From: MPNP01 sp026709725
Lineage (GTDB): Bacteria > Pseudomonadota > Alphaproteobacteria > Rhodobacterales > Rhodobacteraceae
Length of the DNA: 64,000 nt
Direction of reading: 5' to 3'
Assembly (NCBI GenBank): GCA_965200805.1
Contig: OZ241384.1
Coordinates: forward strand, 1,240,001-1,304,000
Every line of letters begins with the position of its first letter. Position 1 is the stretch's first letter. The position numbers were made by a program, and so were the translations under genes. Shown here piece by piece: positions 1-7,649 of the stretch. Below the pieces are notes generated by a model. It saw only the letters and a program-made list of their open reading frames with translations, ran no database searches and was not told the origin of the DNA.

Positions 1-228
1 AAAGGTCATTCCGGTGGATGGAAACTGGCACGCAAACCGGAAAGAATCACCCTTGCAGATGTCTATCTCGCGCTGGATGAGAGTCTCGTTGCAACCGCAA
101 ATGAAGACAGTGACCCTGTGTGTTCGGTCGAATATGCGCTGCATCGTCGCGTTTCAGGAGTTCTGAGGGAAATCGAGCAGAGTCTGGTCAAACGGCTGGG
201 CGAGACAACCATCTCTGAAATTCGATGA
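1..228 (+). CDS. Rrf2-family transcriptional regulator, C-terminal part
   Basis: The window opens inside this gene in frame 1; 75 codons and a TGA stop are visible. The segment begins with GGWKLARKPERITLADVY, which matches the wing of the winged helix followed by the ITLxDVY helix of Rrf2 proteins (IscR, NsrR, RirA relatives). Rrf2 proteins are DNA-binding regulators, many of which sense iron-sulfur status or nitric oxide through a three-cysteine cluster. Only one cysteine (residue 41 of the visible part) is present here, so a bound cluster cannot be judged from this fragment. The gene converges on rsmD with about 140 bases between the stops. The family call is good; the specific regulator is unknown. 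Confidence 0.8.
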   Translation, partial: KGHSGGWKLARKPERITLADVYLALDESLVATANEDSDPVCSVEYALHRRVSGVLREIEQSLVKRLGETTISEIR

Positions 229-367
229 GTACTGTTCAGGGGATCATGAGAATGAACCCCTCATTGTGATTGATCAGAGTCCGAACTGCGGACCTGATAC
301 CCGCCCGGAATCCGTCATGCGGTGCTGCAGAGTCCCCAATGGTCCACGCCAGGAGTGCAGCAGGGCA

Positions 368-955
368 TCAATGTTCGTGTGATGGTTCCGCCTGTTCAGT
401 CACACGACCGATGGAGATGACTGTTGAGCCAAAACTGCGCACAGTGACCCACTCAACCCATGCCGGATTCCCGGTCTCGTTCCGGCTTTCAACAACTACC
501 CAGCTTCCTGGACCAATCCAGCCTGTCCGATGTGCACGCTGCAAGGCGATCGGGGCCAGATCGCTGGCATAGGGTGGATCGACAAAGACCAGATCATGGT
601 GATCAGCCAGCCGCCGGGGCAATGAGCGGGAATCGCACCGCAGGATTCGGGTTGGAGCATCCGGACGCAATTGAGCGATATTGCGTCGTACAAGTTCCGC
701 AGCTTTACGGTCGCGCTCGATAAAGACGGCGCGGGCAGCTCCCCGCGAGAGCGCTTCAAGGCCCATTGCCCCTGTGCCGGCAAACAGATCAAGAACCGCT
801 TTGCCCTTGATCCGATCCCCGTGCGGGCTGTGGGTCAGGGAATCGAAGATCGCAGTGCGGATGCGTGATGATGTGGGCCGGATGTCCGGCTTATGGCCAC
901 CCGGAAGGGTTGTGTACAAACGCATCCCCCGGCATGAGCCTCCGACAATGCGCAT
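368..955 (-). CDS. rsmD: 16S rRNA (guanine(966)-N2)-methyltransferase RsmD
   Basis: A 195-residue protein of normal length for RsmD, which methylates N2 of G966 in 16S rRNA during 30S assembly using S-adenosylmethionine. The N-terminus MRIVGGSCRGMRL is the usual RsmD opening. The SAM-binding motif LDLFAGTGAMG lies at about residues 55-65, and the catalytic DPPY tetrad at about 126-129 inside FVDPPYASDL. The C-terminal third is standard Rossmann-type methyltransferase sequence. It sits alone, downstream of and on the same strand as the flavoprotein gene, 33 bases after that gene's stop, so the two may be co-transcribed. No oddities seen. Confidence 0.93.
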   Translation of the reverse strand: MRIVGGSCRGMRLYTTLPGGHKPDIRPTSSRIRTAIFDSLTHSPHGDRIKGKAVLDLFAGTGAMGLEALSRGAARAVFIERDRKAAELVRRNIAQLRPDAPTRILRCDSRSLPRRLADHHDLVFVDPPYASDLAPIALQRAHRTGWIGPGSWVVVESRNETGNPAWVEWVTVRSFGSTVISIGRVTEQAEPSHEH

Positions 956-988
956 CCTGCTTCCGACACCATCTGCTGAGAATCTGTT

Positions 989-2200
989 TCACCCCGTGAG
1001 GAGTGATCTGAGTTCGAAATTCGGGTCAGCTAGGGATTCCGGATCCACCCTGAAGCGACCCTCCAGCACTCGCTTGCCAATCATGTAGGATCGGGGCTCA
1101 TTGATTGCATCAACCGCCAGGAGTTCCCTGTCCCTGAAATACCAGTGGCTGATAGAATTGGGCCCGGTTCCCGGCCGCACGACAACGCGTGTCGCACCCT
1201 CACCAAGACCGACGATCTGCAGCTTGGTGTCATACTGGTCGGACCAGAACCAGGGCGTTGGGTCGTACGTGACGGGTTTGCCCACAAGATTGTGTGCCAC
1301 TGCTTCCGCCTGTTCAATTGCATTCTGCACACTTTCGAGACGAATGCGCCGTCCCTGCCAGGGGAATGAGGCACAATCACCCGCCGCCCAGATGTTGGGT
1401 GTTGATGTGCGCCCTTGCGCATCAACAGCAATCCCGTTGTCAATCCTGAGACCTGCACTGTCTGCCAATCCGGTTTCCGGCTCAATGCCAATCCCGGTCA
1501 CAACAAGGTCAGCCGGTATCTCCATACCATTGGTCAGAACAGCTCCGCTGACCCGATTGTGTCCAGCCAGGCGGTCCAGTGTTACCGATTCGAGCACCGT
1601 CACGCCATTCCTGCGATGCAGATTGGCGATATGTGTCGCTGTTTCAGGCGCCGCCACCCGATTCAGGATTCGTCTGGCCGCCTCAATCACTGTCACGTGC
1701 ATCCCGCGCATCGCACTCACAGCGGCCGCTTCAAGACCGATATAGCCGCCGCCCACAACAACGAGATTCCTGCCTGCCGCAACACCAACAGCCAGGTTAT
1801 CAATGTCGTCAACGGTACGGATCGTGTGAACGCCCTCCAGTGTGCCGCCAAGATGTGCAGGCAACTCCCGGGCGGTCGAGCCCGTCGTCAGCACAAGATG
1901 ATCATATCCGATCGGGTGACCATCAACCTCAACGCGCCTCTGGTCATGATTGATTGCTGTGCAGGATGAATTGGTCATCACGGTGATCTTGTTGCTCTCG
2001 TACCAGCTTGCTGGTCGCAGGAGCAGCCGTTCACGAGTGAAATCGCCAAGGAGGTATTTTTTCGAGAGTGGTGGGCGCTGGTAGGGAAGTTCGGATTCTC
2101 TCGTGATCAGGGTGATGGGGCCTGTAAAATCCAAATCGCGCAGCTTGGCGATCAGTGATGCAGCGGCCTGTCCGCCGCCAATCACAACAATCCTGGTCAT
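989..2200 (-). CDS. FAD-dependent NAD(P)H oxidoreductase, ferredoxin/rubredoxin reductase type
   Basis: A 403-residue flavoprotein of the putidaredoxin/rhodocoxin reductase class, which passes electrons from NAD(P)H to a small iron-sulfur protein. The FAD-binding GGGQAAASL lies near the start, the second Rossmann motif VVVGGGYIGLEAAA is central, and the FAD-contacting segment TPNIWAAGDCA lies in the C-terminal half, followed by the reductase C-terminal domain. The ATG at 2200 is preferred over one 21 bases upstream because a GGGAGG ribosome site lies directly before it and the protein then begins with the nucleotide-binding strand. It is divergent from the peroxiredoxin gene. No ferredoxin gene is adjacent, so the partner is unknown. 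Confidence 0.85.
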   Translation of the reverse strand: MTRIVVIGGGQAAASLIAKLRDLDFTGPITLITRESELPYQRPPLSKKYLLGDFTRERLLLRPASWYESNKITVMTNSSCTAINHDQRRVEVDGHPIGYDHLVLTTGSTARELPAHLGGTLEGVHTIRTVDDIDNLAVGVAAGRNLVVVGGGYIGLEAAAVSAMRGMHVTVIEAARRILNRVAAPETATHIANLHRRNGVTVLESVTLDRLAGHNRVSGAVLTNGMEIPADLVVTGIGIEPETGLADSAGLRIDNGIAVDAQGRTSTPNIWAAGDCASFPWQGRRIRLESVQNAIEQAEAVAHNLVGKPVTYDPTPWFWSDQYDTKLQIVGLGEGATRVVVRPGTGPNSISHWYFRDRELLAVDAINEPRSYMIGKRVLEGRFRVDPESLADPNFELRSLLTG

Positions 2201-2227
2201 GCCTTGCCCTCCCGGGGACATTCTGCA

Positions 2228-2256
2228 TTGATAATCATGTCTGGTATGGATTAGAT
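2228..2256 (+). promoter_or_regulatory. Candidate sigma70-type promoter for the peroxiredoxin gene
   Basis: TTGATA at 2228-2233 and TTAGAT at 2251-2256 are separated by 17 bases, in the gap between two divergent genes and about 40 bases before the chosen peroxiredoxin start. Identified by eye only; alphaproteobacterial promoters are often poor matches to this consensus, so it is a candidate. Confidence 0.35.
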
Positions 2257-2293
2257 GAATGAATCAAAACCTGCCAGTGGAAGGAGTGATACC

Positions 2294-2779
2294 ATGGTCT
2301 CAGTCGGTGACAAACTGCCGGACGCGAATCTCATGTGCATGGGCAAGGATGGCCCCGAGTCTGTTTCTTTGAACTCGCTTGTTGCGGGCAAAAAGGCTGT
2401 AATCTTCGCAGTTCCGGGCGCGTTCACCCCCACATGTTCCCAAGCTCACCTCCCGGGTTTCATCCGGAATATGGAGACCTTGCGACAAAAGGGTTTTGAT
2501 CCGGTGATTTGCATCTCTGTCAATGATCCCTTTGTCATTGATGCATGGGACAGTTCCTCGAAGGCGGGTGATGCTGGCATCACCATGCTTGCTGATCCTG
2601 AGGGGACCTTCACCCAGGTGATCGGAATGGAATGTTCTTTACCACCGGCTGGCCTTTTTGGACGATCACGACGCTATACCATGGTCGTGGACAGTGGCAG
2701 GATCACGGTGCTCAACCTTGAAGAGTCCCTCGGATCATGCGAGATTGCCGCTGCAGAGCATCTTCTCTCCGCACTCTGA
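2294..2779 (+). CDS. Peroxiredoxin, Prx5/AhpE-like thiol peroxidase
   Basis: A 161-residue peroxiredoxin of the Prx5 class, which reduces hydrogen peroxide and organic hydroperoxides in the cytoplasm using glutaredoxin, glutathione or thioredoxin. The peroxidatic cysteine is Cys48 in the signature PGAFTPTCSQAHLPGF, which is diagnostic of this class. Length and the C-terminal end fit stand-alone Prx5 proteins, with no fused glutaredoxin. The ATG at 2294 is chosen because AAGGAG lies 8 bases before it and the protein then starts VSVGDKLPD, as in relatives; an upstream ATG at 2255 would add an unusual leader. It is divergent from the flavoprotein reductase, but a functional link between the two is only suggested by position. 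Confidence 0.92.
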   Translation: MVSVGDKLPDANLMCMGKDGPESVSLNSLVAGKKAVIFAVPGAFTPTCSQAHLPGFIRNMETLRQKGFDPVICISVNDPFVIDAWDSSSKAGDAGITMLADPEGTFTQVIGMECSLPPAGLFGRSRRYTMVVDSGRITVLNLEESLGSCEIAAAEHLLSAL

Positions 2780-3510
2780 GGATTCGTGGAATTCGGTCGC
2801 TGATTGGGGCGGGCCGGAAAGCCTTGACAGTCTGGAAGCCGCTGGCTGTTCTCGCCGGCGGTTGCTCCTGGTTTGGTGATGGCTGGTTTTTGCTGGATAT
2901 GGTGACGGAAAGCCATATTCACTCGGCAGGCAGGGGACGGACAGGACGGGTACCCGGAACGGCTATGGTGACCGGAGTCCGATGATGCCGGAAGCGGCGA
3001 AACTCAGGCCCTCGGCTCTGGATGCACTCCTCCACCCTGCGCCCGTTCTTGTTCCGCCGCTCCTTGCTGTTGCAGCCACCTGTGGCGGCTGGTGGATCGC
3101 CGCTCCACTGCGGCGGGCCATCCGGTCGGCTCTGTCCTCATCATCGAAGTCCACCCGGTCCTGGCGTTTCCGCAGGATCTGCGCGGCGCAGGGCGCGGGC
3201 ACGGTCCCTGGAATGGTGACGTTCGACCTCCAGGGTCGCGCCACAGGCTGTGCAGATATCAGGATCGTGATCCGCGAGGGTGCCCTGCTGGGTCGGGATG
3301 CCTGCCCTGCCCGCTGCCTTTCACCGCGGCTTCAGCTGTCCTGGTTGACAGACCCATGAATGGGGGAAGACATGGTCAAGAGGGATCCGACGGACAGGGA
3401 TTGCCGGATAGGCGGGAGCCTGAATGGTTACGAGCGATGGCGATCATGGTGGTGCGGGCCGCACCGGACTTGACCGTCGCCCCATTCGCCGATGCGGATG
3501 GCCAGCACCC
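2780..3510. other. Gene-poor interval with a possible coding relic
   Basis: No intact gene is supported here. The right part is visibly GC-rich. On the minus strand, 3141-3266 reads in one frame as a short peptide containing DPDICTACGATLEVERH, a C-x2-C knuckle like part of a zinc ribbon, bounded by stops on both sides. I treat it as a relic at most. The competing open frames on both strands do not look like proteins. Confidence 0.5.
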
Positions 3511-4020
3511 CTACCACCAGTCCCGGTTGAACCAGCCATTCGGGCCGAGATAGCTCTGGCATGCATCCCCCGACATGCGGTAGACCACCCGGCTCCGGTC
3601 GGGGTCCAGGGTGAAGGGGCTGTCGTCGGGAGCGACCAGCTTCCCTCCGATATCCACGAACTCGAACAGGAGCGGGCCGTCATCGGTGCGGAAGTGGAGC
3701 GTGTGCGTGGTGTCGGGTCCCGGCGGCAGGGCCAGTGTGGCCCGGCGACCGGGCAGCTCCTGGCCATTGGTATCCCGAATATCGCGCTTGAACTGCACGG
3801 CCACTTCCGGGGTCTCCGTCAGGTCGGCCGGGAGCGCATCCCAGCCGGTGGTGGACACCGTGAGGCAGAAGGGTTCGTTGCAGCCGATGGCGTAGGTGTC
3901 GGTGCACTTGGCCAGGGCGACGGTGGGCGGGTCCTCGGCCAGGGCGGGCGCGGTCAGAGACAGGGCGAGCGTGACGAGGGTGGCCGGAACCCGGGCGACA
4001 AGTCGAAGGGTATGGGTCAT
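3511..4020 (-). CDS. Small secreted cysteine-containing protein of unknown function
   Basis: I do not recognise a family. A 169-residue product starts with a clear Sec signal peptide, basic residues then a hydrophobic run VTLALSLTAPALA, with likely cleavage before EDPP, so export to the periplasm or outside is expected. The mature part has about 145 residues and four cysteines (CTDTYAIGCNEPFC, then a later DACQSYLGP), enough for two disulfides, and ends FNRDWW. The ATG at 4020 is preferred because it places the signal peptide at the N-terminus; the frame stays open a further 411 bases upstream but that part is low-complexity and overlaps a dispersed repeat. The gene is more GC-rich than its neighbours, which suggests acquisition. 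No partner gene is evident. Confidence 0.55.
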   Translation of the reverse strand: MTHTLRLVARVPATLVTLALSLTAPALAEDPPTVALAKCTDTYAIGCNEPFCLTVSTTGWDALPADLTETPEVAVQFKRDIRDTNGQELPGRRATLALPPGPDTTHTLHFRTDDGPLLFEFVDIGGKLVAPDDSPFTLDPDRSRVVYRMSGDACQSYLGPNGWFNRDWW

Positions 4021-4197
4021 GGCGGTGGCCTCTTCTGCGGTGAGTCTTGTGGCTGTGGTAACGGAAAAATAACGGACCGGACGGGGCGTGTCAAGCGGGG
4101 ATGTCCGGGCAGGAGACGGGCCGCAGTTGAGGGGGTTGCCGTGGAGCCGAAGGAGGCCACATAGCCGCCGTCCGTCTGCATCTTGATCTTGCCCGTC

Positions 4198-4307
4198 AGG
4201 CGAGTTCATGACATGGCGGCACAATCCGGCCCCGGAAATCCATTTGCGCCCGGAAGACAGGGGGGCAAACGCGCTTTTTGGATGGAAAAGGTCTGGAGGT
4301 TCGGATT
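4198..4307 (-). repeat. Dispersed repeat, copy A
   Basis: About 110 bases that match 63545-63653 in the same orientation, roughly three quarters identical by eye, with blocks such as CCCGGAAGACA and GGTCTGGAGGTTCGGATT. Read on the minus strand both copies can encode SEPPD(L/P)FHPKSAFAP followed by CLPG and ending at a stop in the same column, and many differences fall in third codon positions. This copy has a run of six C (minus strand) where the other has five, which shifts its frame. Origin unknown. Confidence 0.6.
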
Positions 4308-4710
4308 GACGGACATTCCGGGAGGGGCCATTTTGGGGCCGATCCGGTGGCGTTTTCGGGAGATTGGGCGACTTGTCAACTGAGTCTGATCGCGGTCCGC
4401 GGTTGATGAAACCGGTTTGCTCAGATGTCACCGATTCAGGACGCCCCTGCTGAACAGTATGATGGCCAAAACATCATGGTGATGGGGCACAAAACCTGTC
4501 ATGCCGTTCTTTTGTCACTGCGCGGTGAGCGTTGCCTTGGAATGGACGGTTTCAGAATCCATATCCCGGTCCGACACAATCCATGTCCCCGGATTGGCAC
4601 ATTTCTCAACGCAGGATCAGTGCTGGAGCACCAGCCCCGTTGAACCTATTCTGCGGAGCGGGGATATATGAGACGCGCATCAGTCTTTCGTGACAGGGTG
4701 CATGGAACAA
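4308..4710. other. Intergenic stretch, nothing recognised
   Basis: Between the dispersed repeat and the pterin dehydratase gene. A short plus-strand open frame at 4425-4643 has no ribosome site or recognisable sequence. I see no RNA gene or clear terminator. Confidence 0.5.
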
Positions 4711-5016
4711 TCATAAATTCCCGCCTTGATAGAGGCCATCCATTCCATTCGCCAATTGAACATCAAGCGTGGTCAGTGAGCGGGTGCTGTGTGTGGTGAG
4801 GATCACTGTGACCCTGTTGTAGACATTTGACCATTCGGGGTGATGGTTCATTTGCTCGGCGAGTTTGGCCACGGCGTTCATCCAGGTCATGGCGTGGGTG
4901 AAGTCGGGGAAGCGGTATGTCTTCGTGATTGCATCCCGCTCTTCGAGATAGGCCCAGCCGTTGTGCCTGAGCTGGTCGAGGCACCTTTGTTTTTCGAGAG
5001 CGGACAGTTGTTTCAC
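4711..5016 (-). CDS. phhB: Pterin-4a-carbinolamine dehydratase
   Basis: A 101-residue protein of the PCD/DCoH family, which dehydrates 4a-hydroxytetrahydropterin, classically during recycling of the cofactor of aromatic amino acid hydroxylases. The signature is complete: NHHPEWSNVYNRVTVILTTH, with the paired histidines of the active site, followed by the conserved LTTLD near the C-terminus. The start is a GTG at 5016 with AAGGA about 10 bases upstream. No phenylalanine hydroxylase gene is in view; in many alphaproteobacteria this family is present without one and may serve molybdopterin or folate metabolism instead. It lies 17 bases downstream of the FemAB-like gene on the same strand and is probably co-transcribed with it. 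Confidence 0.92.
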   Translation of the reverse strand: MKQLSALEKQRCLDQLRHNGWAYLEERDAITKTYRFPDFTHAMTWMNAVAKLAEQMNHHPEWSNVYNRVTVILTTHSTRSLTTLDVQLANGMDGLYQGGNL

Positions 5017-5033
5017 CGTTGGGATTCCTTCGA

Positions 5034-6200
5034 TTATTGAGACTGTTTATAGGGGGTCATGTCTGTCAGCAGACTGATCTCATGGAGGACGGCGCGGGAT
5101 TCCTCGGTGAGAAATTCCGTGACGGCATTGCGAAAGGACCCGTTGGCAATCCAGTGCAGTGAGTATGTCGGTATCGGCATGTAGCCCCGGGCCAGTTTAT
5201 GGGGCCCCTGGGCCCCGGCTTCAATCCTGTCGAGACCGTGTGCAATCGCATACTCTATGGCCTGATAGTAACAGGCTTCAAAATGCAGGCAGGAATGTGA
5301 TTCCGTGCATCCCCAATACCGGCCATAGAGGGTATCGCGACCGATGAAGTTCAGGGCCCCGGCAATATAACGTCCGGCACGGCGACACATGATGAGGAGA
5401 ATGTCGTCGGCCATGGTGGCACCGATTTCCGAGAAGAATTGTCGTGTCAGATAGTTCTGCCCCCATTTGCGATCATGTGTGTCGGTGTAGAAACACCAGA
5501 AAGCATCCCAGTGAACATCCCTGATCGCGGGCCCTGTGAGACATTCGATATCGCCCCCAAAGCCCTGGGCTGTGCGTCGTTCTTTTTTGATGTTCCGGCG
5601 TTTGCGTGATGTCAGGCCCGCGAGAAAATCATCAAAGTCCCTGTAGTCACGATTGCGCCAGTGAAATTGCTCACCTGTGCGTTGCAGCAGGCCGAGTTCC
5701 TTGCCGACACGCGCTTCTTCCCCGGTACAGAATGTAATGTGCAGTGATGACAGGGAATTGGTGGTGAGGAGTGAGAGCGCACCGCTCAACAGGGCCCTGA
5801 TCCCATCCTGACCGTGATCGGGTCGGGTCAGAAACCGCCGTCCGGTGACGGGGGTGAATGGAATACCGGACTGGAGTTTCGGGTAATAGGAACCACCAGC
5901 CTTCTCGTAGGCATGTGCCCAGGAGTGATCGAAGACGTATTCACCGTAACTGTGGTACTTGGCATAAAGTGGCATGACGGCAATGGGGACAGAATCAAGC
6001 GATGCGACCAGGTGAAACGGTGCCCATCCTGTTTTTGCAACAGCCGATTGTGAGGTTTCGAGGGCCTGCAGGAAACGGTGGGTTGTGAAAGGGTTGGCAT
6101 CCATGCCGCCGCCGACCGGGTCGGCGCAGCGGTCCCAATCGGCTGCGGGGATATCGCTGATGGACTGATGAACAGCCAGTGTCATACCGGTTTCAGACAT
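5034..6200 (-). CDS. FemAB-like GNAT-fold acyltransferase (DUF482 / PF04339)
   Basis: A 388-residue protein of the family often named peptidogalycan biosynthesis protein, related to FemAB and GNAT acyltransferases. Recognisable blocks are NPFTTHRFLQALE near the N-terminus, the central SRKRRNIKKERR, WDAFWCFYTDT, and the C-terminal segment LHFEACYYQAIEYAIAHG followed by GAQGPHKLARGY, all characteristic of PF04339 proteins in proteobacteria. The family is presumed to transfer an acyl or aminoacyl group, but its substrate is not established. The first ATG was taken; an alternative lies five codons downstream and neither has a strong ribosome site. The pterin dehydratase gene follows closely. Confidence 0.82.
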   Translation of the reverse strand: MSETGMTLAVHQSISDIPAADWDRCADPVGGGMDANPFTTHRFLQALETSQSAVAKTGWAPFHLVASLDSVPIAVMPLYAKYHSYGEYVFDHSWAHAYEKAGGSYYPKLQSGIPFTPVTGRRFLTRPDHGQDGIRALLSGALSLLTTNSLSSLHITFCTGEEARVGKELGLLQRTGEQFHWRNRDYRDFDDFLAGLTSRKRRNIKKERRTAQGFGGDIECLTGPAIRDVHWDAFWCFYTDTHDRKWGQNYLTRQFFSEIGATMADDILLIMCRRAGRYIAGALNFIGRDTLYGRYWGCTESHSCLHFEACYYQAIEYAIAHGLDRIEAGAQGPHKLARGYMPIPTYSLHWIANGSFRNAVTEFLTEESRAVLHEISLLTDMTPYKQSQ

Positions 6201-6243
6201 GCCGCTATCCGGGAGGTCCTCGTTTCTTTAGGGTGTCAACCGG

Positions 6244-6708
6244 TCAGGTGGCAATTTCAAAGATTCCCTCAATCTCGACGGCAAATCCAAAAGGAAGAGA
6301 AGCCACGCCAACAGCCGAACGGGCATGGTGACCCCGGTCGCCCATGATATCGACAAGGAAATCCGATGCGCCATTGATAACCTGTGGATGGTGGATAAAA
6401 TCGGGTGCTGAATTCACAAAGCCTGTGAGTTTCAGGATGTTCTGCAGGCGGTCGAGATCACCATCGCAGGCCGTTCGGACCTGACCAAGGAGATTCAGCG
6501 CACACTGCCGGGAGGCACGTTGTCCCTGTTCAATGTCAAGATCAATGCCCAGCGTTCCCGTAATGTGCCCCAGTGCACCATCAGAGAGCTGTCCCGAGAC
6601 ATAAACAATGGAGCCCGCGGTTCTGTATGGAATGTAGTTGGCGGCTGGAGGTGGTGCTGACGGAACGTGAAGTCCGCGTTGGGCAAGCCTGTCTTCAATC
6701 CGGCTCAT
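6244..6708 (-). CDS. RidA/YjgF/YER057c/UK114 family protein
   Basis: A 154-residue member of the RidA superfamily. The archetype hydrolyses reactive enamine/imine intermediates released by pyridoxal-phosphate enzymes; this slightly longer subgroup (about 150 residues, beginning MSRIEDRLAQRGL) is widespread in alphaproteobacteria and its exact substrate is not defined. Visible family features include YIPYRTAGSIVYVSGQL and the C-terminal HHARSAVGVASLPFGFAVE, where the arginine is the usual carboxylate-binding residue. The start has GGGAG 7 bases upstream. It lies 43 bases upstream of the acyltransferase gene on the same strand, consistent with one transcription unit. Confidence 0.9.
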   Translation of the reverse strand: MSRIEDRLAQRGLHVPSAPPPAANYIPYRTAGSIVYVSGQLSDGALGHITGTLGIDLDIEQGQRASRQCALNLLGQVRTACDGDLDRLQNILKLTGFVNSAPDFIHHPQVINGASDFLVDIMGDRGHHARSAVGVASLPFGFAVEIEGIFEIAT

Positions 6709-6947
6709 GTCTGTCTCCCGTGTACAGTCTGTTTCGGTCCAGATCTTTTGAACAGCCTGAAGCCAACGATCGCAGGAGTGGACCCGGGTTCAATGCTGTT
6801 CTGAGATGATGGCATGATTCTTGCATTTTTTCTCGGTGCAATCTAGATGGTCTGGCTGGATTAAACACAATAAGGATGTGTGTCGAGACCATGGAGAACC
6901 CAATCGGTGTGCCCGGATTCGCAATCCCTCATATCTGCAGATCCCTG

Positions 6948-7550
6948 ATGGTCCGATTGTATCTTGCGGCATCACTGTGTGTCACCGGCCTTGCTGCAAC
7001 CGCGCAGGTGTTGCCTGAGCATGCCCGGGTGCATGTGGAGATGACGATCGTTGAGATTGACCGGCTGGTCAATTCCGACATGCAGCGGGACATCCTTCAC
7101 AATGAACTTGCTGATGTCTTCTGGACCCGGTCTGCACCAAAGATTATCGCACGGAGTGCTCTCGGCAATGTCTGGAGTGTCGCAAGCCACCCGCAGCAGC
7201 AGGAATTTCTTCATGCCTTCATCAACTACATGGCGGTCAAGTACACGCGTTATTTTCCACGTTATATCGGCAGCGAGTTCGAGACTGTCTATGCCCGCAC
7301 GACCCGCAATGATCGCTACTTTGAGGTCAAGACAAATGTCTACAAGCAGGGCCGGTCACCGTACCCGATCTACTGGTATCTGACAGTTATCAACAACCAG
7401 CCGCATATTTATAACATGATTGTTGATGACCTGAACATACTGGCCCTTGAGAAAAATGTGATGCAGGCCCTGCTCAAGCAGAACAACAACGATCTCAACA
7501 GGCTGATCCAGATCCTGCCAAAGCGTTACAGCGAAAAGACAAAATCCTGA
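6948..7550 (+). CDS. MlaC/Ttg2D-family periplasmic phospholipid-binding protein
   Basis: A protein of about 200 residues of the Tgt2/MlaC family, the soluble carrier of the Mla system that moves phospholipids between outer and inner membranes. After a signal peptide (MVRLYLAASLCVTGLAATAQ) come LGNVWSVASHPQQQEFLHAF, a variant of the family's GxxWrxAtpeQRqrFlxaF helix, then YARTTRNDRYFEVKT and PIYWYLTVINNQPHIYNMIV. The start is uncertain: the ATG at 6948 gives a compact signal peptide but has no clear ribosome site, and in-frame ATGs at 6876 and 6891 would lengthen the leader. No mlaD, mlaE or mlaF is adjacent, so this is an orphan copy. It converges on the DUF294 gene. Confidence 0.8.
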   Translation: MVRLYLAASLCVTGLAATAQVLPEHARVHVEMTIVEIDRLVNSDMQRDILHNELADVFWTRSAPKIIARSALGNVWSVASHPQQQEFLHAFINYMAVKYTRYFPRYIGSEFETVYARTTRNDRYFEVKTNVYKQGRSPYPIYWYLTVINNQPHIYNMIVDDLNILALEKNVMQALLKQNNNDLNRLIQILPKRYSEKTKS

Positions 7551-7649
7551 CATCGATCGGCGGGAAGAACGTCTGTCGCCGGATCACCGCGAGGGTCAGG
7601 GATCCATCCTGGGCCGACGGGAGAGGTGTGGCGACGGCTGTGGACGCTG

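Noticed and set aside
3424..4164. 246-codon plus-strand open frame opposite the secreted protein
   Set aside because: The minus-strand reading has a signal peptide and paired cysteines; the plus-strand one has none.
4425..4643. 72-codon open frame upstream of the pterin dehydratase gene
   Set aside because: No ribosome site, no recognisable sequence and no neighbour support.
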